NCBI GenBank assembly: GCA_014529385.2 | Contig: CM043958.1 | Span: 82,829,525-82,893,524 of the forward strand | Direction of reading: 5' to 3' | DNA: 64,000 nucleotides | DNA from: Adiantum capillus-veneris | Lineage: Eukaryota; Streptophyta; Polypodiopsida; Polypodiales; Pteridaceae | Shown: piece after piece, positions 21,371 through 33,300 of the stretch | Position numbering within the stretch: the stretch's first letter is position 1 | How the letters are laid out: every line of letters begins with the position of its first letter | The notes under the pieces: model-generated | Told to the model about the DNA's origin: nothing | The model's input: only the letters and a program-made list of their open reading frames with translations | The model's database searches: none | Program-made: the position numbers and the translations under genes

Positions 21371-22585
21371 TCAATTCCCTCACGGTCTCAGACCCAAGAC
21401 TTCACACACCTTCGAAGATGGTGAGAGCTAGTAGGGTATTGAGAGGAAGAAGGAGTAGTCTTACAAGAAATATGTACATCTTCTCACATAATCACTCATA
21501 AAAGCTTATCATAGCTTAGTAATTAGCATGGTAGAGGATATGAGCATACATTGAAGCTTGGCTCTTGGTTGGATTTGCATCACCAAGCCAAGAATTATTG
21601 GTGTAGGCCTCCCTTCTTACAAGCTTGGAGTAGGTGATAAGCTTTCCATTAAAGCTTGAGAAGGAGAGAGAGTCTCTTCTTGATTCACACATGAGATTGT
21701 GTGAGTGTGTGTGTGATAATGACTTGACAAATTCAATCCCCTTTCTCTCTTGGTCCCCTCTTGCATTTTACTCATGTTGACACCCCATTGGACCCCTCCC
21801 AGCTTAGCCAATTAAATTTAAGCAGCATAAGTGATAGCCTTTTGACATGTGTCCCCCTTTCCCCTTTTGTGAGAGCTTTAGGTAATTAATTAATGCAACT
21901 AAACTCTCATTGGACCCCTTTGTCTCCTGGCCCAATAAGAATCAGCAGGCAAGCCATTGGGTTGCTGAATGCTCATTGGACCCCTTGGGAGGCTGTCCAA
22001 CAGTCTTCTAGAGAGATTAATTCTTATTGGGTTCTTTTATTCAGTGTTTTTAAATGAATTAAATTAGATTTACTCTAGCCTAATTCTCATTGGTCCACCT
22101 CCATGGCCATCCAATAGGATTTGAGTACACCTTGTGGGCATCTAGGCTAGGGAGCTGACACGTGTCCCTCATTCCTTTTGTTAAAGGAGGCATGTGAGTG
22201 TGTGTGTTTCTCTCTCATCCCCTACTTGCAAGTCTCGCCCCCTCCTTTGTAGGAGTTGTGAAGACTTTTTTGGTGCACACACTAAGCATCCAATTTAACT
22301 AGGCTTTGACCATTGGACACAACCTTTGATTTTTGGAACCTTAGCCTTTTGGAAGTCTTAATGGGCTGAACCTTAGGGTTTTTAAAGCCCATTGTTGCAC
22401 ATTGCTCTTTTGCAGATACCCCCCCCCCTTTAAATCCTATTTTCCCTCCTTTGGATCCCTACTGTGGTCCGTCTGCAAGCTTAACCAAGATTCTAGCTTT
22501 TTCCCCCATGGCACTTCCCCATATTAGATGATCAGTTTAACATGAGAAAATCATTTAGGAGAATTAGATATTAGTTATTATGACA
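21371..22585 (-). repeat. Chromovirus LTR, 5'-side part (right of the DNA transposon)
   Basis: On the minus strand the LTR begins TGTCATAATAACTAATATC at 22585, immediately after a polypurine tract. It runs to 21371, where the DNA transposon interrupts it, and continues at 3077. Several segments read CATTGGACCCCTT or close variants (near 21788, 21910 and 21973), an internal short repeat. Confidence 0.75.
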
Positions 22586-22600
22586 TTATCTCCCTCTTGA
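22586..22600 (-). promoter_or_regulatory. Polypurine tract of chromovirus element B
   Basis: The minus strand reads TCAAGAGGGAGATAA directly before the LTR start TGTCAT. This is the usual plant gypsy arrangement and sets the LTR edge. Confidence 0.85.
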
Positions 22601-22887
22601 AATCATAGTCTCCTCAACTATGGGGTAGAGAAGATAAAGCCTATTCATTAGTCCTTTTTCTAGCGGGTAGAGGATCCCTATGTTACCCTACGACATTGTT
22701 TTAGAATGGATGACTAGTCCATTTGGCACTTGAGAGCCTAAGCTGCCGCAATCATGTTTTCACATTAGTCCTATCAATCTTCCATAGTAAAGTGACAAGC
22801 TCTACTACTTCTTTTTTGTGCACAATAAAGAAAAACAGAGTCTTATAAGACAAAAACTTTGTTGACTTTAAACATTTATACATTTGC

Positions 22888-24476
22888 TTACGCTAGGGAA
22901 TCATTGTAAGCAATGACAAGGTTTAGGTTATCCTCAAAAGGATAATTCTTAAACTTAATAAGATATTGTCGGATAGTCTTACCGCCTCTTAATACCTTGT
23001 CTTCATGTCTGAGAATGGACTTGGACTGCAGTACCTCTTCTTGGTCCTCGATCTCCGGTGGGTTTTCAACAGTTGGTTCTTGAGGTGGCTCTCCTTTGTA
23101 AGGCTCTAGTAGGCTCACATGAAAAGCATTGTGTATGAGCCAATGGCTGGCCAACTTGAGTTGATCGTCCATCTCATTGATTGGCCTAAGAATTTGGAAG
23201 GGACCATAGTACCTTTTTGCTAACTTAGCATAGTACTTTTGGTGTCCCGTAGGATTCTTGCCCATCATGTGCCTTAATCGAGCCTTGGGAAATTTAAGTA
23301 AGACCCAATATTTTTCTTTAAAGGTTTTGGATCTTCTGTGCTTATCAGCAGCAGCCTTTTGCCTTTGATGTGAGATAGAGATAGCATCCTTAATCTTTTG
23401 GAAAGATTCTTGTAGGTCTCGAGTATACTCATCTGCAACGAAGATCTGCCCGTGTATCTTAAGTAGCAGGGGACTTTTTGATCTTCCCTTAATTACCTAG
23501 AAAGGTGATTTCCCTGTGGAAGTATGTGCATTGTTATTGTAAGCATATTTCACTAAGGGTAAGTACTACTCCCATTGGGATCTTTGATCTACTTCTGTTA
23601 CATAGGCTTTTAGTAGATCAAGAATTGTTAGGTTGGCTATTTCACTTTGGCCATCCGTTTGCGGGTGATAGGCCAAAGAGAAGTTTCGACTTGTCCCTAA
23701 ATTCTCAAAGAGATCCTTTGAGAAATTACTGGTCATTCTAGGATCTGTATCCGACACTATGGACATTGGCAAGCCATGGTACTTGAAGATTTGTGATATG
23801 AAGAGGGTTGCAATTTGATGGGCTTTGATAGTCTTTTGACAGGTATAAAATGAGCTTGTTTACTAAACTTGTCTACTATCTTCCATATTCCCGTATTCCC
23901 ATGGATAGACTTAGGCAATCCAAAGATAAAATCCATGGATATGCTCTCCCATGGTGAATTAGGGATTGGCAAAGGTTGAAGCAGTCCAGGTTGCTTCCCT
24001 CTATCAAACTTCGTCTTTTGGCATCCCACACATTTAGAAACATACTCTTGTATGTTTAATTTCATGGTAGGCCAATAGAAATATGTTTCAATCCCCTTTG
24101 AGGTAGACGGAATCCCTCTATGCCCCGCATAAGGTAGAGGATAAGATTCATACTTTACTTTCTCATGTAGTGAGTTAGTAACACATAGTCTATTGCCATA
24201 GAGAATATAACCATCTTGTAAAGTAAATGGTTCCTCTTTCTTCCCTAATGCAAGGGCTGAAATCAAATCTCTAAAATTGGAATCAATAGCATACTCATCC
24301 ATCATAGAAGATAGATCATTGTGAGTTGCTATGGAAACCGTATTCACTCTCGGCCGTCTTGAGAGTGCATCAGCTACTTGATTATGCTTTCCAGCTATGT
24401 GAGCAATATGAAAATGAAATTGCAAAAGAAAAATTTCCCACCTCATTTTTTTGTCGGAGAGCTTGGTCTGCATCAT
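22888..24476 (-). pseudogene. RNase H end, integrase and chromodomain of element B
   Basis: Reading right to left: the RNase H end (HIAGKHNQVADALSRRP), the integrase zinc domain (AGHRGIP ... CVGCQKTKFDRGKQ), the catalytic core (SMDFIFGLPKS, then SIVSDTDPRMTSNF and AYHPQTDGQSEIANL; the third acid is Glu in SEIANL), and the C-terminal domain (YYGPFQILRPINEMDDQLKL). Last is a chromodomain (SILRHEDKVLRGGKTIRQYL, then IKFKNYPFEDNLN). Breaks occur near 23760 and between 23560 and 23270, where the frame is lost but integrase-like text can still be read. Confidence 0.88.
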
Positions 24477-25487
24477 GAAGTACTTAAGACTTTGGTGATC
24501 CGTTCACAGAATGAAAGGAGTCCCCAATAAATACTGCTTCCATGAGTCTAAGGCATGTAGAACTGCAAGGAGCTTATTTTCATATCTGCCTAGATCTTGC
24601 TCAACAGGGCCAAGCCTTCAACTCTTGTAGGCTATGGCATGCCCTTCTTGGAGCAAAACATCTCCAAGGCAATCACCACAAGCGTCACATTGGACCTCAA
24701 ATGGCTTTGAGAGATTTGGTAGTGTAAGCAGAGGTTGAGAGATAAGCTTTTCAAAAGCATTCTCCTTGGCAGACCATGTGTACCTAATGTTTTTCTTTGT
24801 TAGGTCATGTAATGGTCTTGAAATTTGTGATAACTTTTCTATGAAGCATCTATAGTATGCACACATACCTATAGATCTTCTTACTTCATGAAGATTCCTT
24901 GGTTTAGGCTACCCTTTTATTACCTCTAACTTCGATGGATCCATTTGGATGCCATCTTGAGAGATAATGTGACCTAAATACTGAACTTCTTGCAAGAAAA
25001 ATTCACTTTTCTTTTGATTAACATAAAGTTTATTTTCTCTTAGAACTTGAAATATTACCTAAAGGTGTTGCTTGTGTTCATCTAGTGAATTAGAGTAGAT
25101 GATAATATCATCAAAGAACACTCCAGTAAAGGTTCGGTGAGGCTTGAACAGCTTCTCCATCAAGTGGTTGAATGTGGCTGGTGCATTGGTCAAGACAAAA
25201 GGAATGACAATATATTCATAAAGACCAAATGTAGTGCAAAATGCGGTCTTTACAATGTCTTGATCAACTATCTTTATTTGATGATAGCGACTTTTTAGGT
25301 CAATCCTACTGAAGTAGGTGGACCCTTGTAGCTTATCAAATAGGTCTTCTACCCATGGAACAGGAAACCTATTCTTGATCGTGATCCTATTTTGTGCTCT
25401 ATAGTCGACACACATATGATATGTGCCGTCTTTCCTGTGCAATAATAGCATAGGTGAGCAAAATGGAGATGAGCTAGGCGTAACCAT
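24477..25487 (-). pseudogene. Reverse transcriptase and RNase H of element B
   Basis: RT blocks HRKDGTYHMCVDYRAQN, STYFSRIDLKSRYHQIKI and IPFVLTNAPATFNHLM, and the catalytic GVFFDDIIIYS. Then, past a stop near 25058, VQYLGHIISQDGIQMDPSKL and RNase H (FEVQCDACGDCLGDVLLQ) to about 24618, with further stops. The protein would copy element RNA and degrade it. Confidence 0.88.
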
Positions 25488-25915
25488 GTCCTCTCAACTA
25501 AATCATGCACTTGCCGCATAATCTCCTCTTGTTGAGCTTGAGAAACTCTATAAGGAGGCTTATTAGGTGGTGTTCCTGGAAGAAGTTCAATTGGATGGTC
25601 ATCATTGAATCGTTTAGGAGGTAGTTCACAAGGGATTTCGTCAATGAAGACATCTTGAAACCCCTTGAGAAAATGGATAACTCTAATTCCTTGTGATCAT
25701 TTATATTTTTCTTGCTAAAACATTAGGCCCATTTTGAGAAATTTTAACAAAAATCATGTACACAGAAATAGAGCTCTTTATTGACTTATTGAAAGCTTGC
25801 GTATGTACAATGGGTATGGTGTTACCCATCTCTTTTGGCATCTATGTACATATATTTTTTTCTGAACCTAAAATAGATTTTCTTTTCAGGGAATTCAACA
25901 TTGGAAGCCATGCGA

Positions 25916-26167
25916 TCAAACCATGGTGCCCCTATGATTACATCCTTGAGCTTGAGAGATAAAGAAGTCCTCTTTGTCCACATGGATTTGGACATAGAGC
26001 CTCAATTTCCCAATTAGAGGAGTGACTGAATTTTTTTGTCCGTTAAAAGCACCGTCTATGGGTAGGACATCTCCCATTTCATAGGCTTGGATGCCTAGCT
26101 TGGTATCCAGCTTTGTGGATATGAAATTGTGAGTAGAACCAGGGTCAAAGAGAATAAAAAGCATCAT
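25916..26167 (-). pseudogene. Retropepsin-like protease of element B
   Basis: LFDPGSTHNFIS carries the aspartate of a gypsy protease, with Pro-Gly-Ser where others have Ser-Gly-Ala or Thr-Gly-Ala. It lies directly after the Gag zinc knuckle and before the RT region, as in other chromoviruses. Between 25488 and 25915 the coding sequence is too broken to follow. Confidence 0.75.
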
Positions 26168-28042
26168 GTTCTCTTACCTTTCCCCAACCATGGCATAGAG
26201 GAGATCCTTTGTGGTGATTTTCCTCCTCTTGGATTCCGACCAAGATAGCTCTAGGAGGCTCATGGTGGGTGTTCTTTTGGGAACAAGCACGGTACGCATG
26301 CCCTTGCTCGCCGCACTTGAAACAACGGTTATCCTTGCGATAACACTCTAGCTCTTTAGGAGAGAGTTTGGTTTTGCCTTTGTAAACTCCCTTCTCCTTA
26401 GCTTTGTTGGAATATGTGATAAACATGTGTACATGCTCAGTTGACCAAAAAGATGCAAAAAATTGTCAGTAGTCAATAATCGTGATTATTTACATCTATC
26501 CCATTTTTCAACTTTTTTGACCAAGTCAGCATACCACTAGTTTTACCATGTTATAATAAGCCCACAAACCAAATTTGGTAAGATTTGGATCATTGGATTG
26601 AAAATTGTGACTAAAATTACAAAATTAGTATGTGGATAGATAATTGATGACCATTTGACCAAAAATTGTCCAAAGTTGATGAAACTTGGCTTTAGGAGAC
26701 TTTTGGACATTGTCCTTCCCCTTAGGCCAATTGGAACCCTTGTTTTCCGTGGGCTTAGAATTTCTTTTGGCCCCTATTTAGAAATTGATTCGAGAAGCCA
26801 CCATAGTATGGTGTATAACCGCCGATATGGTGCGTGGCCTTTGGGAGTTGACATACTCTGCCATTTCTTTAGTTAAGCCCGCAAAAAATTGTTGTTTTTG
26901 CTCTCCAAAATCCATCTTTTGAAGACAATTGCTTTGAGATGTAAGTTCCAAAACTTTTCTACATATTTATGAATGGATTCGTAGGGGGAGAGCTTCAAGC
27001 TTCACCATTTGGTGAGTACTTTGTCTTTGGCATCATCGGTGGCCAAAAACTGCTGCATAATGGAAGCTCTTAAAGCTTTCCATGTTTGTGGAGCTTCACT
27101 GTTGGCATGTAGGCTAGACCACCGTTGCCTGGCGGACTTTTGAAAGTGCATAGCTACATGGCGTAGCTTAGAGGACTCCGTGAAGCCTCATCTCCAAACG
27201 CCTCATCAAATTGTTGGATAAAGGCCAAGACTTTGTCCGTAGCACCAAAAGTGCCACCATAGGTAAGGAAAGTGATGCTCTTTCCTCCCTCTTTGAACTT
27301 CTTGAGCTTGGAGGACCTCTTCCACACGTGGCATAGGATTTCCTATGGCCTCTTCTATTTGATGGTTCAAAAGTTGCACCATCACTTTCTTCAAAAGATG
27401 AAGAATTTGAGGAAGATGGAGAAGAGGGTGACCTCTTTCTTGCCTTGATCTTCTTTGTCTGCACCATCACTTTCATTAGAGAAGATGTTGAAGAAGATGG
27501 AGAAGAGGGTGTCCGCTTTCTTGCCTTTTTCTTGTCTTTCTTTTTGTCATCCCTCTTTGAATTATGGTGTGGAGAAGTGCGCGATGTCTTCTCCGTTTTG
27601 GAGGTGATGGAGAGAGTTTAGCCTACCGTCTTTGTGGAGCCATCTCCATCGAGGTGGCAGGAGACTCACTTCTTTATCGTTCCTTCCATGGGGGCTCTTG
27701 AATTCTCCTTTGGGAAGGAGATGCGTCATCAAGAAGCAAATTTTTGAGCCCTTCTGTATGGATCCTCTTCTTCTTCCCGAATCGGAGAGAGGCCTCTTTT
27801 GGGAGTCTCACAAGGAGGCTTTCTAGGTACTCTCTCGTCATGGTGGGGAGCTTGGAGAATCCCATGAGCACGAAGCTGCCATTGCACTTCACTTTGGAGA
27901 GATGGATTACCCATGGCTTGTTGAAGCCTAGAAACAAGGTAGTTAACAAGCATAGGGGCACCATTGGTAGCTTGCTCATTAGCAAAATCAAAGCTATCAA
28001 CATTAATTTCATTCTCTGTACTATTGTCATTTTCTCCATCAA
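26145..28042 (-). pseudogene. Gag of element B
   Basis: Same layout as the gag at 1-1611: QAMGNPSLQSEVQWQLRAHG near the start (about 27900), a serine/arginine-rich middle (about 27480-27300), a capsid part, and the knuckle CFKCGEQGHAYRAC at about 26283-26324. A block of about 275 bp at 26411-26690 has no counterpart in element A and interrupts the frame. Frameshifts are frequent. Confidence 0.85.
26411..26690. other. Unidentified insertion in the gag of element B
   Basis: Element A reads TGTTGGAGTTTCCCTTAGGA without interruption; here about 275 AT-rich bases replace seven. I see no inverted repeats or poly-A tail and no clear target duplication. Confidence 0.55.
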
Positions 28043-28666
28043 GCTGACCTGAGGAAATTTTGCAGGGTTTGACCTAATAAGGGTGTTTGGCTAGTGTGTT
28101 TGAGCACTTGTACGAGAATTCAGTGCAATTTGAAGCATAGGTTGTGTTTAAGAGCCAAAAAGCTTAGTGTTCGTAAGTTCATGTGTTTGTTGACTCTAAT
28201 TGGCAAGAGCAAAATGAAATGCAAACTATTCATTGTACTTAATAGAATGTGAAAGAGGCACTAGATCAGGACGCACTAGATCAAGAAAAGAGGCACTAGA
28301 TCAAGAAAAGACTATTCATTGTACTTTTGATAGAATGTGAAAGAGGCACCATATCAAGAAAAGAGGAAAAAAGAGTTTTTCTAGGCAATGCAAGGAAAAA
28401 AAACACGTTTTATTTCAAAGACAGCTCTAGGAGGCCAACTTTTGAATTTTTTCAAAGATAGCTCTAGGAGGTCAACTTTTGAATTTTTCTTGAACAGGTT
28501 GGAGAGGGGGAATGGGGGAACACACCTAGCATGAAACATGAGGCCTCTCTATAGCTCAGGTCATTCACATCATCCCTATCCTCTAGGAAAACATCTTCAA
28601 AAATCACACTTCACCAAACAAGCCACCTCCTGCACACACGCTGATGAGTAAACATGCTCACCACAA

Positions 28667-28668
<2 letters not shown>

Positions 28669-28756
<88 letters not shown>
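28669..28756. repeat. (AC)44 microsatellite
   Basis: Uninterrupted AC dinucleotides. Confidence 0.98.
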
Positions 28757-28758
<2 letters not shown>

Positions 28759-29278
28759 CAAAGCTTGTTTCAAGCCACATGCTGCTGCACACAAAAGCAC
28801 TCTTTCACTTCCATTCTACACACAAAGAAGGCCCGGGAGAACCCCTGCTCATTCACATCAACACCTCACACAAGCTGAAGAAGTAGAGAAGGGGACAAGG
28901 GAATCGACGCGAGAGAAACACTATGGAAGCTTCACCATTGCTCAAGAACACCATGTACAACTTGTCCATAACAAACGGTGCACCCAAGTGGTGGATGGGC
29001 AAAAAAAACACACTTGGGGCTTTGCAAGCACACACCTTTGCACAAAAGCCCACCAAAAAACACACATACACTCACTTGGCTCTCTTCAGCCTACTCCCCA
29101 ACAAGCCTAGGACAAAAAGCATAAAAAATGATTAAAAAATGACTTTTATAGAGGCCTTCTTTCAATTTGGGCATTTGACTCCTAATTGCTCCACTTTGCA
29201 CTCCAATTTGGAAACTTTTGATAGGCGGCTACTCCCTTGCTTGATTTGATCTCTTTGTTTTGCTCTTGAGGAGGGGTG

Positions 29279-29298
29279 CACTAGCGATGTCGCTAGTG
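29279..29298. repeat. Perfect 9-bp hairpin
   Basis: CACTAGCGATGTCGCTAGTG: 9-bp arms around TG. The flanks (GGGGTG and CCCC) extend the symmetry imperfectly. The right arm with its tail recurs at about 29513 as GCTAGTGCCCCTT. Confidence 0.7.
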
Positions 29299-30140
29299 CC
29301 CCTTACATTTTTGCTTTTTATGTTTTTTATTTCCCCCTTTATTTAACCTCCTTTTCACCATCTTTTGAAGGTTCCCCTTTGATCGGCCATTACCTTGGAT
29401 TCCCTTTGTCCGCCCTCCTTTTGTCCACTTGAACTGCCTAGCTTGGCCTTGGAGCCTCTCCTCTAGCTCATAAACGCCTTCTTTTTCACCATGAGGGAGG
29501 CAGTAGTGAGGTTGCTAGTGCCCCTTGCCCTTAACCTTAAAAAAGTGTGGCTTCTTGGCTGTGAGACACAACCCTTAGGGACACTACATCACTGCCTCGT
29601 TCAACTGCCGATTGCGGCCACATTGCGCCACCACTATTGCTGTACAAATCCACTGCCAGGATGTCGCCGCCGCGAGTGTGCAAAACCTCCACTAACGCTG
29701 CTAGCAGCCAGGTCCTTTTCCTCTTTTCTTAATCACACATGAAACAAGTGAACGCCTACAAGCTAATCACATGATCTCTACAAGCAATCAAGAAATGCAA
29801 GTGAGGGCAACTAAGAACTCAAGAAAACAAGCAAAGTGAGGGCAAGGAAACAAACACCGTCTACAAATATGCAAGAGGTATGAGATTTTTTCATATATCT
29901 ATTCTAATGTATGTGTGTTTAAGACAATAGGGTAGGGTGGGTTGGTAAAGAAGCTTACCTCTTGGTTTATGTCTGTCTTGTGGTTGTATCTTCTTGCCGT
30001 CCTCTTGTATAGAGCTTTCCTGTGATTGATTCTTCTTATGATCCCACACCGTCTTCTCACGGTCCACCCTTTACTCTCCAATGATGACAATGTAGCACTC
30101 CACCAAAGAGTGGCTATGTGTTTTCTTGTATGTGTGTGTG

Positions 30141-30143
<3 letters not shown>

Positions 30144-30216
<73 letters not shown>
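30144..30216. repeat. (GA)36 microsatellite
   Basis: Uninterrupted GA/AG dinucleotides. Confidence 0.98.
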
Positions 30217-30219
<3 letters not shown>

Positions 30220-30334
30220 GATCTTGAGAGGGAGAGGGGAAGGCAACAAGTGCGATGGCGAAAATGCTTCAAGAGCAAGGTATGCCCACAAAACTTGGCA
30301 TACCTGGCTTTGTTTCTTTTTTATGATCACCAGT

Positions 30335-33300
30335 TATTACTGTAGATATTACCGTGTAAATTACCACAAGTATTAGTACATCTAGTAAAATTCAATGCTC
30401 AGAGAAAAGTATCCAATGTTGCAGTCTTTTTGCAATCCCCAATCTTATTTCCCACCCCCTTTAGTAGATTTTTATATTTTTCTTTGCCTCTCTTTCTTTT
30501 TTATTGCATTTTTTATATTTATATTTTCAATACTACTTTATAATTTTTAAAGCTTTGCTCTCTTTTCTACTCATTATACGTATTAAAAATATTTTTAGTC
30601 ATTTCTCTCAATTTTCTTATTAAAAATCTAAACGACACATAATCTACTAATTAATTTTTCACTTTTTAGAGCACATGATTTTTAATAAAATTCTTAACCT
30701 AACATGTCTCTCTTTCATACGTGTGCAAGACAATTGGGATAATTGTGGCCCTCTGAACGACCCCGAACATGATCAGAACATGTTCGAGGAAGATTGTAGA
30801 CCATGCACTCAACAAACAACAACAACAGAGGGCAGGTTTCTATCAAGTGTTCGAACACCTCTTTACAAGTGTACTTAGTGCTCCGGGCATCATTGAAAGT
30901 CCTCAACGTGCAAGCAAAATTTGGTTGGAGTAATGCAAGTGTAGATGCACTCCTTGGGTAAGTTATATATATGGTTTTTATACACGGCACTTCCTTCATG
31001 GCATGGGCTTGCATTTGTATCAGTAATCTTTTTTGTTGTAGTTTGATGGGCAGAATTCTTCCTTAAGATCACCACATGCCTCTGGATCACCAATGAACAG
31101 GATCCTATGTCATTGCACTTGGCATGGAGTATGAGCGCATCTATGCGTGCATCAACAATTGCATACTATACCGTGATGAGCACACACATGCTACCTCATG
31201 TCCCATGTGTAGTGAAGCATGCTACAAGACCAAAGTGAGTATGGTGCACCTACCCTGCAAGGTATTGAGACATTTTTCACTAATCCCTTGCATTCAACAC
31301 ATGCTTAAAAGCAAGTATAGTATGGAGCTTCTCACATGGCATGCGAAACACTGATCAAATGATGGAATGATGCATGTCCCTACCGATTCACCTACATGGA
31401 GACACATAGAGAATCAGAGGCTAGAGTTTTGTCTAGAGCCTTGACACTTGAGACTTGGGCTGGCAAGTGATTATGTCAATCCCTTTGGTGCCAAGTCCAC
31501 TTCATGGAACACTTGGTATGTGGTGATCATCAACTACAATATTCCACCATGGGAGACATCCAAGAAGGGCAAGAAACTTCTTTCCTTGCTTGTGCCAGGG
31601 AAGTACAAGGTGGCAAATATTGATGTCTACCTCAAGCCTCTTATCAAGGAGTTGGAGGAGTTATGGAGGCATCCCTGTTGTAAATGTCTCACTTCAAAGG
31701 AGAGGAGAGAATCCATTGTGAGGGGAATCCTTATGTGGACTATGCACAACTATCTTGGGCTTTGAGAGATTTCTCATATGTTATTTTCATTCTTCTCTAT
31801 GGTTACCATTTGGAGTTTGAAGCTTCTCTCTAACGATGTGATATGTGTGCAAGGTTTTCCACATCGGGCCACAATGCCTGCCCCACTTGCGGCCCATCAG
31901 AGGCCATATGCCTTGCATAATGTAATCTATCCAAACAACCAGTGTTTCTTTCCCCAAGGTCATAACAAATACAAGGCTCCAACAAATGGGAAGATGCCAC
32001 TAAGCGCACGATGGCAGATTAAGTAGCTATTTGGGAAGAGCACTACAACAGTGATTGGGCCCCAGCTACTCAACCAAAAGGTATGTCAAGGTATTCCATA
32101 TTTTTAAGGCTTCCATGTTGGAAGGACTTAGAATTACAACACCTCTTGGATTCCATGCACATATTCAAGAATGTAGCTCACACCCTGTGGGACCACATTA
32201 TTGGCAAACAAGTCTTATTGGGAATGAGGGAGGATTTGAGGGCCTTCTCCCCGCCTCCACCACTTCACATAGAGCCCCCAATGGGAAGATCATACTTCTT
32301 AAAGCACCATGGATGCTAACCAAAGAAGAGTTAGATAAAGCGAAGGGTTCCATTATATCTATTTTCACACAAATGGGATACATGAGGTAGCTAAAGGAAT
32401 CTTTCACAAAATCAAATAAAGGTGGAAGCATTCAATTGTATGGCTTGAAGTCCCAATGATTGGCACAAGATGCTACTAATTCTCTATCTCTATCCCTCTC
32501 TCTCCCTCATTTTTCTAGATATTGATTTGTCTGTATGACTTTTACTTTCTTGTTTACTATTTTGACATTGTAGTTCATTTTTCCGGTGGGTATGTGATAT
32601 GCCGGGACAAGAAAGTAAGGGAAGCTATTTCAAACTCAGAGAGTTAGTAAGGTACACCACAAATCCACTCGACTAAACTTTTCTATGTATACAATACCCT
32701 CAACAAGCACTTAGTGTACTCTTGTAGATTTGTAAGCTCCAAAAAAAATGAAATAGATGCCATTCGTGTTGCTCAAACACTTCCTATGGAAATCATGTGT
32801 TCCATTGAGGATGCATTTGCTTAGTCCATTCATGTTAGACAAATCCACCTCTTGGTTCACGTGGTTAAGGAGATTGCTATATGTCGAGTAGTGCATGCAC
32901 GATGGATGTTATTTTTAGAGAGGTTTTTGAAGACTCTAAAGATTTTGTGCGGCTATAGTCCTAGCTAAAGGCATGTATGGTCAAAGGGTGGATTGTGCAA
33001 GAGGAATTTGTTCACATTTCAAAGTATTTAGCACAAGTTGATCCCTCAATGCCTCACATGTGGTTAGATGAGGAGGATATTGCAAGGATGACTTCACAAT
33101 TGCCAAGTGGAAAGGGAAAATTCTTTAACATGGATATGGATCTATCCCAAGTGGTCAATAACCTCGGGGGGTTCACCATTCGATACCCCCCTATATAACA
33201 TGCCTTGCGGGGTATTAAAAAATCCCCTCTTTTAACATGTCGTCTGAATGAATAAAATGATCCCTTATTTTAGGATTTTTTTTAAAAAATTGAATATAAA

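Larger units (their letters stand above)
22586..28042 (-). mobile_element. Chromovirus element B, internal region
   Basis: Minus-strand Ty3/gypsy with gag, protease, RT, RNase H, integrase and a C-terminal chromodomain. The chromodomain places it among chromoviruses, which steer integration to particular chromatin. Its downstream LTR is 22585-21371 plus 3077-2029. At the 5' end it loses similarity to element A near 28028, just at the gag start, and has no primer-binding site or 5' LTR there. All frames are interrupted. Confidence 0.88.
28043..30334. other. Non-coding stretch with simple repeats
   Basis: No gene recognised. It holds tandem variants of GGCACTAGATCAAGAAAAG (28225-28350), a duplicated unit around CTCTAGGAGGTCAACTTTTG (28424-28490), an (AC)n and a (GA)n tract, and two related CTAGTGCCCCTT segments (29290 and 29515). 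Long open frames over the tracts are artefacts of dinucleotide repeats. Confidence 0.6.

Noticed and set aside
28597-28886. Open frames encoding poly-Thr-His or poly-Cys-Val over the AC tract
   Set aside because: They arise from a pure dinucleotide repeat; no start context, homology or conserved flank.
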